NCBI GenBank assembly: GCA_900318345.1
Contig: ONKD01000011.1
Span: forward strand, 140,355 to 204,354
Source: an uncultured Prevotellaceae bacterium
Lineage (GTDB): Bacteria > Bacteroidota > Bacteroidia > Bacteroidales > Muribaculaceae
DNA length: 64,000 nt
Direction: 5' to 3'
Shown: positions 7,317-14,536 of the stretch, one piece after another
Numbering within the stretch: position 1 is the first letter of the stretch
Layout of the letters: each line of letters starts with the position of its first letter
Translations under genes and position numbers: made by a program
The notes under the pieces: generated by a model
Seen by the model: the letters and a program-made list of their open reading frames with translations, nothing else
Told to the model about the DNA's origin: nothing
Databases searched by the model: none

Positions 7317-8942
7317 ATGAAAAGATTAAAATCATTTTTTACTTTACTTGTATTTGCTTCGATGATGTCGACTATGGGCTACATGAATGCCCAAGCACAG
7401 ACCCGTGAAGCACCTGACTGGAGAAAACTCCACTACCTGTCCGAAGAAGAAATGCATACCCCCGTGAGGAGGAGTATCAACTTCACGGAAACTCCCGCAC
7501 CAACCGAAGCACCCCGCTTCGTGGCAGAGTTTGAGCCCATGCAGGGCGTTACGATTCGCTATCCGCTGGGCATACCCGTTTCCTTGGTTAAATCGTTGGC
7601 CGAAAACTGCCAGGTGTACTGCATCGTGCAGTCGTCTCAACAGTCAAGCGCTCGGTCGAGTTTCACCAACGCGGGAGTAAACATGAGTCGTGTCACCTTT
7701 GTGATCGCAAATTCAGATTCCTACTGGGTGCGCGACTACGGTCCCTGGTATATCTTTGCCGGCAAGACTCCTGCCATCGTCGACAACGTGTATAATCGTC
7801 CTCGACCTTACGACGATGCAATACCTCAGACCTTTGCCACGTTCTGGGATATCCCCCTCTACAGCATGAACCTGCAACACACTGGAGGCAACATGATGGA
7901 GGACGGGCGCGGACACGGCGTTAGCGACGATCTGGTCATTAGTGAGAACAACAATAACGAGGCCAACGTGCGCCAGAAGATGCTTGACTACCTGGGCATC
8001 GACAACTACCACATCACCATCGACCCGCAGGGAGAATACATTGCCCATGTCGATTGCTGGGGAAAATACCTCGCCCCTGATAAAATCCTGATTGCAAAAC
8101 TGCCGAAATCCAACAGCCGATATCAGTACTATGAGGAAGTGGCCAACTATTTTGCCACAACCAACTGCTGCTGGGGCTATCCCTACAAGGTATACCGCGT
8201 TGAAGAACCCGGTGGCAACACCCTTGCTCCTTATACCAATAGCCTCATCCTCAATAAGTGCGTCTACGTGCCGCTGGGCAGCAACAGCACTTACAATGAA
8301 CGCGCCCTCCAGGTCTACAGGGACGCCATGCCCGGCTACGAGGTGATTGGCGTGTCCAACACATCCTACAGCATCGGTTGGCAAAACACCGATGCCCTGC
8401 ACTGCCGCACGCGCGGAGTGATGGACTTCAATATGCTGTTTGTCGACCACAGGAACGTGCTCTTCGGCACGCAGGAGTGTGGAGATTCTATCGCCGTGAC
8501 GAGCAAGTTCATTGCCTATAGCGGAAAGCCCTTGAAAGAGGACTCGCTACTGGTTTACTACAGCATTGACAACGGCCCCTACCAGACCGCACACATGACA
8601 GCCACCGGCAATCCCGATGAATATGTGGGCTACATCAAGGGCTATCACCAGGCGTCAGAGGTTGACTACTACGTCTTCGGTGCCGACGAGTCAGAACACC
8701 GCTATCAGCAACCTGTGTTCGGCGAATTGGACCCCCACCACTTCACGGTCAACATTGCCTTCAAACTGGGCGACGTGAACGAAGATGGTTTTGTGAATAT
8801 TGCTGACGTGACTACGCTGATTGATTACCTCTTGGGTGGCACTCCTTCGCCGTTTAACTTCACGGCTGCCGATGTGAACACCAACGGCGACATCAACGTG
8901 TCCGACGTCACTGCCCTGATAGATTTAATTCTGGCGAATTAA
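7317..8942 (+). CDS. Secreted peptidylarginine deiminase (PPAD-like) with C-terminal dockerin-like module
   Basis: The 541-residue exported protein has a signal peptide (about 1-28). Its PAD_porph catalytic domain (about 65-385) keeps the residues of Porphyromonas gingivalis PPAD in order: Asp140 in WVRDYGPW, an Arg pair in NRPRP (161/163), TGGNMM, His244/Asp246 in AHVDCWG, and Cys363 in LHCRTRG. In PPAD the Asp, His, Asp and Cys are catalytic and the two arginines hold the substrate's C-terminal carboxylate. Citrullination of C-terminal arginines is therefore the best guess, with agmatine deimination the alternative. An Ig-like region (about 390-480) precedes two EF-hand repeats (GDVNEDGFVNIADVTTLID, ADVNTNGDINVSDVTALID). 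PPAD itself ends in a type IX secretion signal instead. Confidence 0.88.
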   Translation: MKRLKSFFTLLVFASMMSTMGYMNAQAQTREAPDWRKLHYLSEEEMHTPVRRSINFTETPAPTEAPRFVAEFEPMQGVTIRYPLGIPVSLVKSLAENCQVYCIVQSSQQSSARSSFTNAGVNMSRVTFVIANSDSYWVRDYGPWYIFAGKTPAIVDNVYNRPRPYDDAIPQTFATFWDIPLYSMNLQHTGGNMMEDGRGHGVSDDLVISENNNNEANVRQKMLDYLGIDNYHITIDPQGEYIAHVDCWGKYLAPDKILIAKLPKSNSRYQYYEEVANYFATTNCCWGYPYKVYRVEEPGGNTLAPYTNSLILNKCVYVPLGSNSTYNERALQVYRDAMPGYEVIGVSNTSYSIGWQNTDALHCRTRGVMDFNMLFVDHRNVLFGTQECGDSIAVTSKFIAYSGKPLKEDSLLVYYSIDNGPYQTAHMTATGNPDEYVGYIKGYHQASEVDYYVFGADESEHRYQQPVFGELDPHHFTVNIAFKLGDVNEDGFVNIADVTTLIDYLLGGTPSPFNFTAADVNTNGDINVSDVTALIDLILAN

Positions 8943-8957
8943 TATTGAGTTTTACCA

Positions 8958-8999
8958 AAAAGAATAGCAGTCAACCAAATAGTTGACTGCTATTCTTTT
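8958..8999. terminator. Terminator after the deiminase gene
   Basis: A perfect 18-bp stem (8958-8975 with 8982-8999) has a 6-nt loop, with A-run and T-run inside the stem, so it can work on both strands. It abuts the left attachment site of the integrative element. It was probably also the terminator of tRNA-Lys before insertion. Confidence 0.9.
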
Positions 9000-9016
9000 A
9001 TTGTGATTCGCGTGGG
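9000..9016. other. Left attachment site (att core copy)
   Basis: This 17-bp sequence is identical to 14520-14536 at the 3' end of tRNA-Lys. Scattered matches continue for about 10 bp (AACCCA shared), as expected for a tRNA 3'-end remnant. Confidence 0.88.
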
Positions 9017-9068
9017 ATTATAACCCATAACTGATTATCAAGTAGTTACAAACGATATTAGCAAAAAA

Positions 9069-9085
9069 AGTACTATTTTAGTACT
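9069..9085. promoter_or_regulatory. Paired AGTACT sites, left end of element
   Basis: AGTACT occurs at 9069-9074 and 9080-9085, exactly 11 bp apart (one helical turn). The same spacing is found at the right end (14390, 14401). They are candidate integrase arm-type or directionality-factor sites. Confidence 0.55.
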
Positions 9086-9237
9086 AAAATTTCCCTACTT
9101 GCCAAAAGCATATCACGCGCCGCGGCCTTCATGTCAATTATTAGCCGGTCTAATCTTTCATACTTCATCGCATTTACCTCTGCTTGCAGATTGATGACTT
9201 CTTTGCGCAACTTTCTAATTTCGTTTCTTGTACTCAT
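9073..9237 (-). CDS. Small coiled-coil-like protein of the element (54 aa)
   Basis: This short gene starts with ATG at 9237 and ends with TAG at 9075-9073. It begins MSTRNEIRKLRKEVINLQAE and ends REILVLK. The sequence is strongly charged, with a heptad-like pattern (IRKLRKEVINLQAEVNAM) suggesting a coiled coil. Two -7 boxes on its strand lie 150 and 270 bp upstream. Its stop codon lies inside the left AGTACT doublet, so the coding end and the recombination end overlap. I recognise no family. It could be a small regulator or a recombination accessory factor. Confidence 0.5.
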   Translation of the reverse strand: MSTRNEIRKLRKEVINLQAEVNAMKYERLDRLIIDMKAAARDMLLASREILVLK

Positions 9238-9386
9238 GATATATTAAGTTTGAAATAAAGTGCCCTCTGTTTAGGTGTCCTCGGTCTTTTGAGTAACCGC
9301 GCGGGCGTTTACGCTGCCGCCACCATGCAAAGGGCAATTTATGACTATTCGACCGCCTGGGCGATCGCTCAAAAGTTTAGGGATTG

Positions 9387-9514
9387 CAAATGTAAGCAAT
9401 TCTCCATAGACACACCAAATTTTAGCGAGAAAAAGACCGGCGGGCCATTCCCTGGCGCGCCAGCCTACCGAAAAATGAAATACCCTTATGGCGGGTGTTT
9501 CGTCTGCAAAGGTA
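9387..9514 (-). promoter_or_regulatory. Two candidate minus-strand -7 boxes upstream of the 54-aa gene
   Basis: TACCTTTG (complement of 9507-9514) and TACATTTG (complement of 9387-9394) match TAnnTTTG. No convincing coding region lies between 9238 and 9760, so this stretch may be a long leader or unrecognised regulatory DNA. It includes the palindrome TGGCGCGCCA. Confidence 0.4.
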
Positions 9515-9757
9515 GTTATTCTTTCCCTTCCCACCAAACCGATGGGCAAAGAGAATCACGCCCTAATTATAACTATACCCCTGGAACAATTAAAGCGCGT
9601 TGCGGGCCTAATTTTCAATTTACGGGGTTATCGTGCCCCCTGCATCATGAGGCAGTGACCCTTGCCGTTACCTTGCCATGATCCTGGCCAGCTGCACCCC
9701 TCGCGCGCGCGCAGGTATGTCGGTTTTGTCGGTTTTGCCCTGGGGCGGTTGCCCTGC

Positions 9758-9975
9758 TTTAGTTTTTTTAGTTTTTTTAGTTTTTTTAGTTCGGCATCCA
9801 CTAAAGTAGTGGAAAAGTAGTGTGAGAAAAGTGAGAAAAGTGAGAAAAGTAACAAAAGTTGCAAAAGTTGCATTTTTTCGGACTTTTCGGATTCGGATTC
9901 GGATTTTTCACACACACTAAAAGGCTGATTTTCGGGAAATTACGGGGTGTTGATATTCCACTTTTTCCACTTTTT
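9758..9975. repeat. Array of 9-bp period repeats
   Basis: AGTTTTTTT repeats at 9761, 9770 and 9779 (partial at 9788). A palindrome CCACT-N5-AGTGG follows at 9798-9812. Then come six 9-bp units starting at 9822, 9831, 9840 (all GTGAGAAAA), 9849 (GTAACAAAA), 9858 (GTTGCAAAA) and 9867 (GTTGCATTT). A 6-bp CGGATT run comes next, and two CCACTTTTT units sit at 9958 and 9967. This could be a second iteron or protein-binding array. The rest of the gap to 10164 shows no gene. Confidence 0.6.
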
Positions 9976-10164
9976 CAACACACTAAATGTCACACCACTA
10001 AAGTACTGATATTCTTTGCTTTATGCCTTTTATTGGTGTGCGAAATGTCACACTTTTTACCCCCAACGGCAAAAAAAATTCCGTGCGCATGGAAAAAGGT
10101 TCGGGCGGGGTTTACTAAAAAGGGGTACCCCCTTAAAAAACTATGGCCCCCGGTCTTGGGTTGA

Positions 10165-10392
10165 TTAATCCGCGCCGCCATTACCTGGCGGGCCGCTATC
10201 AAGACGTTGCCAAATGTTTACTATCTCGCTGCCGGTTGTGACCTTGCCACCCACTCCAGGCCTACCCCAAAACCTTATAAGGCCCTGGGCGGCATACCTG
10301 GCCAGTGTGTGACGCTCCACCCCTAAAGCTGCTGCAGCTTGTTTTTGGTTATAAAGGCCGTCTAAATCCACATTCGGCTTGCTTACATTCAT
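10165..10392 (-). CDS. MerR/excisionase-type helix-turn-helix protein (DUF3853-like)
   Basis: The 75-residue cytoplasmic protein has a helix-turn-helix in YNQKQAAAALGVERHTLARY (about residues 14-33), followed by a short wing-like stretch. This small HTH type is common in Bacteroidetes mobile elements and may act as excisionase or transcription regulator. The start at 10392 lies 9 bp from an array of three CCTTAC repeats, which may be its own operator or part of the origin. The family is inferred from the HTH pattern only. Confidence 0.65.
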   Translation of the reverse strand: MNVSKPNVDLDGLYNQKQAAAALGVERHTLARYAAQGLIRFWGRPGVGGKVTTGSEIVNIWQRLDSGPPGNGGAD

Positions 10393-10400
10393 TTTACTTG

Positions 10401-10497
10401 TACCTTACTACCTTACAACCTTACAAATATTTAATACTATCACTCTATTAATCAAGCATATAAATTATTATTTGCGTAAGGGCGTAAGGGTGTAAGG
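10401..10497. repeat. Inverted iteron array around an AT-rich core: candidate replication origin
   Basis: Three 8-bp units ending in CCTTAC start at 10401, 10409 and 10417. Three units containing the complement GTAAGG start at 10474, 10482 and 10490. Both sets have an exact 8-bp period and face each other across 49 bp of nearly pure A+T. The array lies between the stop of the DUF3987 gene and the start of an HTH gene. Iterons flanking an AT-rich region next to a rep/pri gene is the layout of satellite origins such as those of SaPIs. An operator for the HTH protein is the alternative. Confidence 0.6.
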
Positions 10498-10498
10498 T

Positions 10499-11893
10499 CT
10501 AATTTAAATAACCGTGGATTGTTTGGCGGGTCACGCCTATAAATTTAGCTATTTCCGCCTGGGTCTTGCCTCTCTGTGCAAGATACTGGCAAACTTCCTT
10601 CATGCCTACCGACTGGCCGCGCTGCCTATCGTCACGAACTACCACGTTCAGCAAATAAAGCTGGTTTGCAATAAGGTAATTTGTTACGTCTATGGCGTAC
10701 CGCATGACGGGCGCGGTAATAATTCTCTCATCGTTCAAGACGGCGGCGGTCATCGCCATTCGGCAAAGGTGGTAATTTGCTTTGTAATATATTGAACTCC
10801 TTACATCGTCAAAATCATCGTCACTGCCATTTTCGTCTAACATATCGCCTAACCCTTCCCACCGTTCCACCGCCGCCCGGTGCAATTCCTGGGCCTGGGC
10901 GTTCACTGTCATCTCAAAGGGTTCTAAACGCAATAGGCGGTCTATATGTTCATGCCATACCCGTCTAACGTCATCGCCTATGATATTCGGCTCCTTGCGG
11001 CCCTTGCGTTTCTCCACATGGACAAACAAAAACCGCTCAAAGTACCCGCCGCGCCCCTTGACGTATTGCGCCATTAACTGCTTTAACTTGACCGGCTGGG
11101 TGGTTGAGAATATGTTAAGGGCGGGTTCTTTGACAAATATGGTGTTACCGCTTAGTGTGTCGCGCTGGAGCGTTGTGTGTGAAAATATATCCTCCAGGCA
11201 ACCCACAATCATACCCGCGCCGCCTTTGGCATATCTACCCATGCCGCCAAATAGGGCCTCTAACTCGCCATGTTTCCAGCATAGCGCACCGCCATTCTCT
11301 GCCAGCTTGTGCAATAATTTCTCATCTGTCATTAACCCCTCAACCCTCGACTGCCGCCGTGGTGGTTCCCCTCGTTGGTCTTTCGGCTGCCGGTTATATT
11401 CATCGCGGGCGGCGCAATAGTCCATGTACGATTTTTCCTCATAGTCCATTAATGGCTTATACACCCACTCCCCCGCGCCGGTCTTGCCGCTTGAAGCCTT
11501 GCCCACTATAACAAACCAGTTAGCGGGATAGTTCACATAGTTACCAAATACGCCTTTAACGGCCTTGCCTATGGCGGTACCCGCCGCGCTGAATATCGCC
11601 GCCGCCGGTATGCTTGGACTACATCTGTAACCGTCTGCCACCGTTTCTATAACCGTCTGCAAATCCTTTGGCAATCCCCATACCGGGAACACCTTTAAAT
11701 CCTCTTGCGGGGTTTCTGTGCCAGTGGGTTTCCATTCCTGGGGCGGTTGTTCCTGGAGCGCACCACTAATTAACACCCTGGGCGGCATACCTACCGGCGC
11801 GCCTAATGGCCGCGCCTGGCCTTCATTTTTCGGTACCTTCATATAACCTGCCCTCTCGTTATCTGCCCTTGACCTGGGCCACTCGTTCAACAT
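10499..11893 (-). CDS. DUF3987-type primase/helicase-like P-loop protein
   Basis: The 464-residue protein has a Walker A motif GKASSGKT (131-138) within YPANWFVIVGKASSGKTGAG. It shows the DUF3987 pattern (SIPAAAIFSAAGTAIGKAVKG, LCWKHGELEALFGG, RGGYFERFLFVHVEK). DUF3987 proteins resemble phage and plasmid replicative primase-helicases and are typical cargo of Bacteroidetes mobilizable elements. The C-terminus ends in a helix-turn-helix (GKTQAEIAKFIGVTRQTIHG, about 441-460) that could recognise the adjacent iterons. The first residues overlap the upstream HTH gene by 35 bp, so translation may be coupled. The Met at residue 18 (MKVPKNEG) is a possible alternative start. Confidence 0.8.
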   Translation of the reverse strand: MLNEWPRSRADNERAGYMKVPKNEGQARPLGAPVGMPPRVLISGALQEQPPQEWKPTGTETPQEDLKVFPVWGLPKDLQTVIETVADGYRCSPSIPAAAIFSAAGTAIGKAVKGVFGNYVNYPANWFVIVGKASSGKTGAGEWVYKPLMDYEEKSYMDYCAARDEYNRQPKDQRGEPPRRQSRVEGLMTDEKLLHKLAENGGALCWKHGELEALFGGMGRYAKGGAGMIVGCLEDIFSHTTLQRDTLSGNTIFVKEPALNIFSTTQPVKLKQLMAQYVKGRGGYFERFLFVHVEKRKGRKEPNIIGDDVRRVWHEHIDRLLRLEPFEMTVNAQAQELHRAAVERWEGLGDMLDENGSDDDFDDVRSSIYYKANYHLCRMAMTAAVLNDERIITAPVMRYAIDVTNYLIANQLYLLNVVVRDDRQRGQSVGMKEVCQYLAQRGKTQAEIAKFIGVTRQTIHGYLN

Positions 11894-12149
11894 CTGCCCG
11901 GCGGTAACGTACCACGCCGCCGATCCTCACGCGTGGCAAAAATCCCGTCTTACCCCAAACGTGTAGCGTCTTATCGGTAACACCTATAATCCCGCGCACT
12001 TCCTTTGCAGTCAGTAGGCCGTTATCCTCTGCGCCCTGGGCCGGTGCCTCTGCCTTCAGCTTGGCGGCGATCTTGTCGGCCATGTCTGCCAATACCTGGC
12101 TAAAATCGTCATAATCCATGACTATCTGCTTTGTCACTCGCTCTGTCAT
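11859..12149 (-). CDS. AlpA/excisionase-like helix-turn-helix protein
   Basis: The 96-residue protein has an N-terminal charged helix and a MerR-like HTH_17 domain (LLTAKEVRGIIGVTDKTLHV, then WGKTGFLPRVRIGGVVRYRR, about 45-85), the standard excisionase/AlpA fold. It is probably the directionality factor or activator of the element. It is the first gene of the replication block and overlaps the DUF3987 gene. Its own -7 box (complement of 12211-12218) and a 5'-leader hairpin lie upstream. Confidence 0.75.
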   Translation of the reverse strand: MTERVTKQIVMDYDDFSQVLADMADKIAAKLKAEAPAQGAEDNGLLTAKEVRGIIGVTDKTLHVWGKTGFLPRVRIGGVVRYRRADVERVAQVKGR

Positions 12150-12187
12150 ATCGTTTAAATGACACTTCCCGCCGCGGCGTGAAAAAT

Positions 12188-12218
12188 GCCGCTAACATCG
12201 TTGTCAGCGGCAAAGGTA
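12188..12218 (-). promoter_or_regulatory. Promoter and leader stem for the AlpA-like gene
   Basis: TACCTTTG is read on the minus strand (12218-12211). Directly downstream GCCGCT/AGCGGC form an inverted repeat (12188-12193, 12206-12211) that could be an operator or leader stem. Confidence 0.5.
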
Positions 12219-12284
12219 TTGCGGTGTTATATGACGGCTTTGGCGATTCTTGGCGCGCTGCCTACATCTGCCTATTTGTGCCTA

Positions 12285-13025
12285 TTACCGGGCCTTACAA
12301 ATCGCCCTTATCTTGTCGGCAATAGGCCCGCGGGTGTTTGGGTTCCCGTCTATGGCCTTGCGCGCACTCTCCACGCTGCCGCCATACCCGGCCCACGCTT
12401 TGCAATCCTTCCAGGCCTTGCCACCTTGACTGGCTACCCCTTTTTGCTCAAACAATTCTGTTACCAGGCAACCAAATTCGGCGGGCGATCCCTGCCACTG
12501 GCCACCTGCTATAATGCCCGCCTGGATCAAATCCTCTTTTAAGTCTTGCAGGGATTCCAGGCGCACCGCTGCCGCGCTCTTGGGCCTCTCTGCTTTCGGC
12601 CTGGCCTCTTGATGCGCTGCCGCCTCGACTGGCGGGAAATATTGATCAATCCAATATACCAACGTTTCGCACCTCCGGGCGATATCTTCTACAATTCCAA
12701 TAGTTTCGCCATGAAATCGTTTATCAAAACAAATAGTAAGCATTTTTCTTGCATACTCTGTCAGACGCGGAAAATCTTTACTCCTACTCTCTAACGCATT
12801 TTCCAGGAACTCCCGCAAGGCCTTGCGCAACTCCATGACTACTGGAGCAACTTCTTTACCTCTGCTCATATAGTCAATGACGTTAGCCTCAACTCCTAAA
12901 GTTCCTAAAGTTATAGATAATTCCTCTATTTGCTCCGGCCAAATATACCACTGGCTGCCCTCTTTGCAAAAATCGGCCAGCGCGTTCAACCGGCCGATTA
13001 ATACTATTATATCTTGTGTTGTCAT
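12285..13025 (-). CDS. Hypothetical protein of the integrative element (246 aa)
   Basis: The start codon lies 4 bp after the integrase stop, so it is almost certainly cotranscribed and translationally coupled. The N-terminal ~130 residues are helical (WPEQIEELSITLG, VVMELRKALREFLENAL). An Ala/Pro/Glu linker (about 133-150) leads to a C-terminal ~90-residue domain (GSPAEFGCLVTELFEQKGVA, KAWKDCKAWAGYGGSVESA). The C-terminal pattern resembles small domains that recur next to Bacteroidetes integrases, including RteC-like proteins. I do not recognise a defined function. Regulation of excision is a guess from position. Confidence 0.6.
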   Translation of the reverse strand: MTTQDIIVLIGRLNALADFCKEGSQWYIWPEQIEELSITLGTLGVEANVIDYMSRGKEVAPVVMELRKALREFLENALESRSKDFPRLTEYARKMLTICFDKRFHGETIGIVEDIARRCETLVYWIDQYFPPVEAAAHQEARPKAERPKSAAAVRLESLQDLKEDLIQAGIIAGGQWQGSPAEFGCLVTELFEQKGVASQGGKAWKDCKAWAGYGGSVESARKAIDGNPNTRGPIADKIRAICKAR

Positions 13026-13029
13026 TGCC

Positions 13030-14337
13030 TTACCCCTTCCACTGGTTCATGAATTGACGCTTTAATAATGCCGCGTTCTCTGCCTCGCTTACCTTGATGT
13101 AGGTTAAAAAACTTTTCTCGGTCTTGTGGCCAGTAATAGCCATTATCGCCAGGGTCGGGAATCCCCGTTTATACATATTAGTCGCAAACGAGCGGCGGGC
13201 GGTGTGTGCCGTAATCGCTTGCCATTTCGGGCGGCGTGTTTCCACGCGCCCCGGTGTGAACTCGCCCGCCTCTTGCTGGGTGTGTGCCGTCATGATCTCA
13301 TCTTCCAGGCCCGCCAGCTTGGCCACTTCCTTGATGTAGTCATTAAATCGCTGGTTGCTGATAGGGCGCGGCGGCTGGTAATCGTATTTCTCCAGTATCG
13401 GCACAATCGGCGGCAAGATAGGGATTACCACTTTTGCCCCGGTCTTTTGTTGCTCCAGGCTAAACACCTCATCGCCTTCGTCTGTGACGATATAGCGGCG
13501 TGTCAGCTTGCCCAAATCGCTATACCTGCAGCCAGTCCACGCCAGTAGCAAAAACTGGTCACGAACTCTATCCAGGTACGGCTGCCCCGACAAATCCAGG
13601 CCCGCCAGTGATTGCAGTTCCTTTTCGTTTAGATAGGTATTATCTATATCTTCCATGACGGCGGCGCACTTCTTAGGCTCCACGAACTCGCAATTAATCC
13701 GCTCTGCCGCCGGTAGCGCGTTGATGACAGATTTAATGCACTTGACGCGCGTGGCGATTGTGTTCTGCTTGTAACCTTCCCGGTACATATAGCGCACAAA
13801 GGAATCGTAAAACGTTTTATCTGTTTTGTCTATCGTCACGCCGTCTGCCCCCATGCCTTGCAGGTTCTTTAATACCTGCTTGTAGTGATTCAAGCGGGCG
13901 GCGCAAATCGGCCTACCCTTGTGGCGTATCGTGGTGGGTGCCGCGTCTATGAAATCCTTAACGGCCTGGATTAGCATCTTGGGGCCGCTCTGTTGCTCTT
14001 TCTCTGCCTTGACGGGGTGCAATACATCTTCAATAATTGCAGCCAGCCAGTCGCGGCTGATTTCGTTTGTTGGCGTGTCTGCTGCCTGGGCCTCTATCCT
14101 GGCCTTTAACGTGGCCAGTTTCTCATTTACTTCTATTACCTCGGCGCGGAATAGCGGATTAGCCAGCTTAACCGCGTGTGTCTGTTTCTTGTCGCTCCAG
14201 TAGTCGCGGAATCCATATAACCCGGTCTTGGAACTGATGCGCTTTTGCGGTGTGCCGTACCTTAAACGGGCCAGCAACTCCGGGCGGTCATTCTCTTTGC
14301 CACCCTTAACTGATAACTCAAATCTTACACTTGCCAT
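13030..14337 (-). CDS. Tyrosine recombinase / integrase
   Basis: The 435-residue site-specific recombinase has an N-terminal arm-type DNA-binding region (1-60), a SAM-like core-binding domain (about 120-215) and a catalytic domain (about 235-420). The catalytic set is visible: Arg271 (WTGCRYSDLGKL), His378-x-x-Arg381 (HTARRSFAT), His404 (TGHKTEKSF) and nucleophile Tyr413. The gene is oriented away from the tRNA-Lys it uses as attachment site, 183 bp from the right att copy. Its -7 box TATCTTTG abuts an AGTACT site, suggesting autoregulation by whatever binds that motif. Confidence 0.95.
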   Translation of the reverse strand: MASVRFELSVKGGKENDRPELLARLRYGTPQKRISSKTGLYGFRDYWSDKKQTHAVKLANPLFRAEVIEVNEKLATLKARIEAQAADTPTNEISRDWLAAIIEDVLHPVKAEKEQQSGPKMLIQAVKDFIDAAPTTIRHKGRPICAARLNHYKQVLKNLQGMGADGVTIDKTDKTFYDSFVRYMYREGYKQNTIATRVKCIKSVINALPAAERINCEFVEPKKCAAVMEDIDNTYLNEKELQSLAGLDLSGQPYLDRVRDQFLLLAWTGCRYSDLGKLTRRYIVTDEGDEVFSLEQQKTGAKVVIPILPPIVPILEKYDYQPPRPISNQRFNDYIKEVAKLAGLEDEIMTAHTQQEAGEFTPGRVETRRPKWQAITAHTARRSFATNMYKRGFPTLAIMAITGHKTEKSFLTYIKVSEAENAALLKRQFMNQWKG

Positions 14338-14363
14338 AATAATCTCATTTTTCGGTTATGATG

Positions 14364-14376
14364 CAAAGATAGTACT
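14364..14376 (-). promoter_or_regulatory. Integrase promoter -7 box overlapping an AGTACT site
   Basis: TATCTTTG is read on the minus strand (14371-14364). AGTACT (14371-14376) overlaps its upstream edge, and further AGTACT copies sit at 14390 and 14401. Confidence 0.6.
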
Positions 14377-14389
14377 TTTCAAGAAAAAA

Positions 14390-14406
14390 AGTACTAAAAA
14401 AGTACT
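14390..14406. promoter_or_regulatory. Paired AGTACT sites, right end of element
   Basis: AGTACT occurs at 14390-14395 and 14401-14406, 11 bp apart, as at the left end. Both pairs lie in long A/T runs. Confidence 0.55.
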
Positions 14407-14493
14407 ATTTTTTGTGATTTAGGGTAATATTCGGTAATATGCCAAATTGTAGCATATACCGCTAAATGCTTGGAAAACATGGGATTTATGGAT

Positions 14494-14522
14494 AAAAAAA
14501 TGACGGGCAATTACCCGTCATT
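14494..14522 (-). terminator. Element-borne terminator for tRNA-Lys
   Basis: The stem AATGACGGG/CCCGTCATT (14499-14507 with 14514-14522) is followed by a T-run on the minus strand (complement of the A-run 14494-14500). It starts within the att core, right after the tRNA 3' end. Confidence 0.8.
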
Positions 14523-14536
14523 GTGATTCGCGTGGG
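14520..14536. other. Right attachment site (att core copy, within tRNA-Lys)
   Basis: This 17-bp sequence is identical to 9000-9016. It covers the discriminator base, the 3' acceptor strand and the start of the T stem of tRNA-Lys. Confidence 0.9.

Larger units (their letters stand above)
9000..14536. mobile_element. 5.5-kb integrative element in the 3' end of tRNA-Lys (satellite-like)
   Basis: A 17-bp direct repeat (9000-9016 and 14520-14536) bounds the element, and the right copy is the 3' end of an intact tRNA-Lys. Inside, reading away from the tRNA on the minus strand, are a tyrosine integrase, a hypothetical gene, an AlpA/excisionase-like HTH gene, a DUF3987 primase/helicase-like gene, an iteron array around AT-rich DNA, a second HTH gene and a 54-codon gene. 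No relaxase, coupling protein, capsid or terminase gene is seen. The order int-alpA-pri-ori resembles phage-inducible islands. A decayed mobilizable element that lost its mob gene is the alternative. Confidence 0.88.

Noticed and set aside
9271-9549. 92-codon minus-strand frame in the integrative element
   Set aside because: A consensus -7 box lies inside its first codons, so the frame is unlikely to be translated from that start.
9628-9915. 95-codon minus-strand frame rich in Leu, Phe, Ser and Lys
   Set aside because: The composition follows from the 9-bp DNA repeats; no promoter or family pattern supports it, though a coding repeat cannot be fully excluded.
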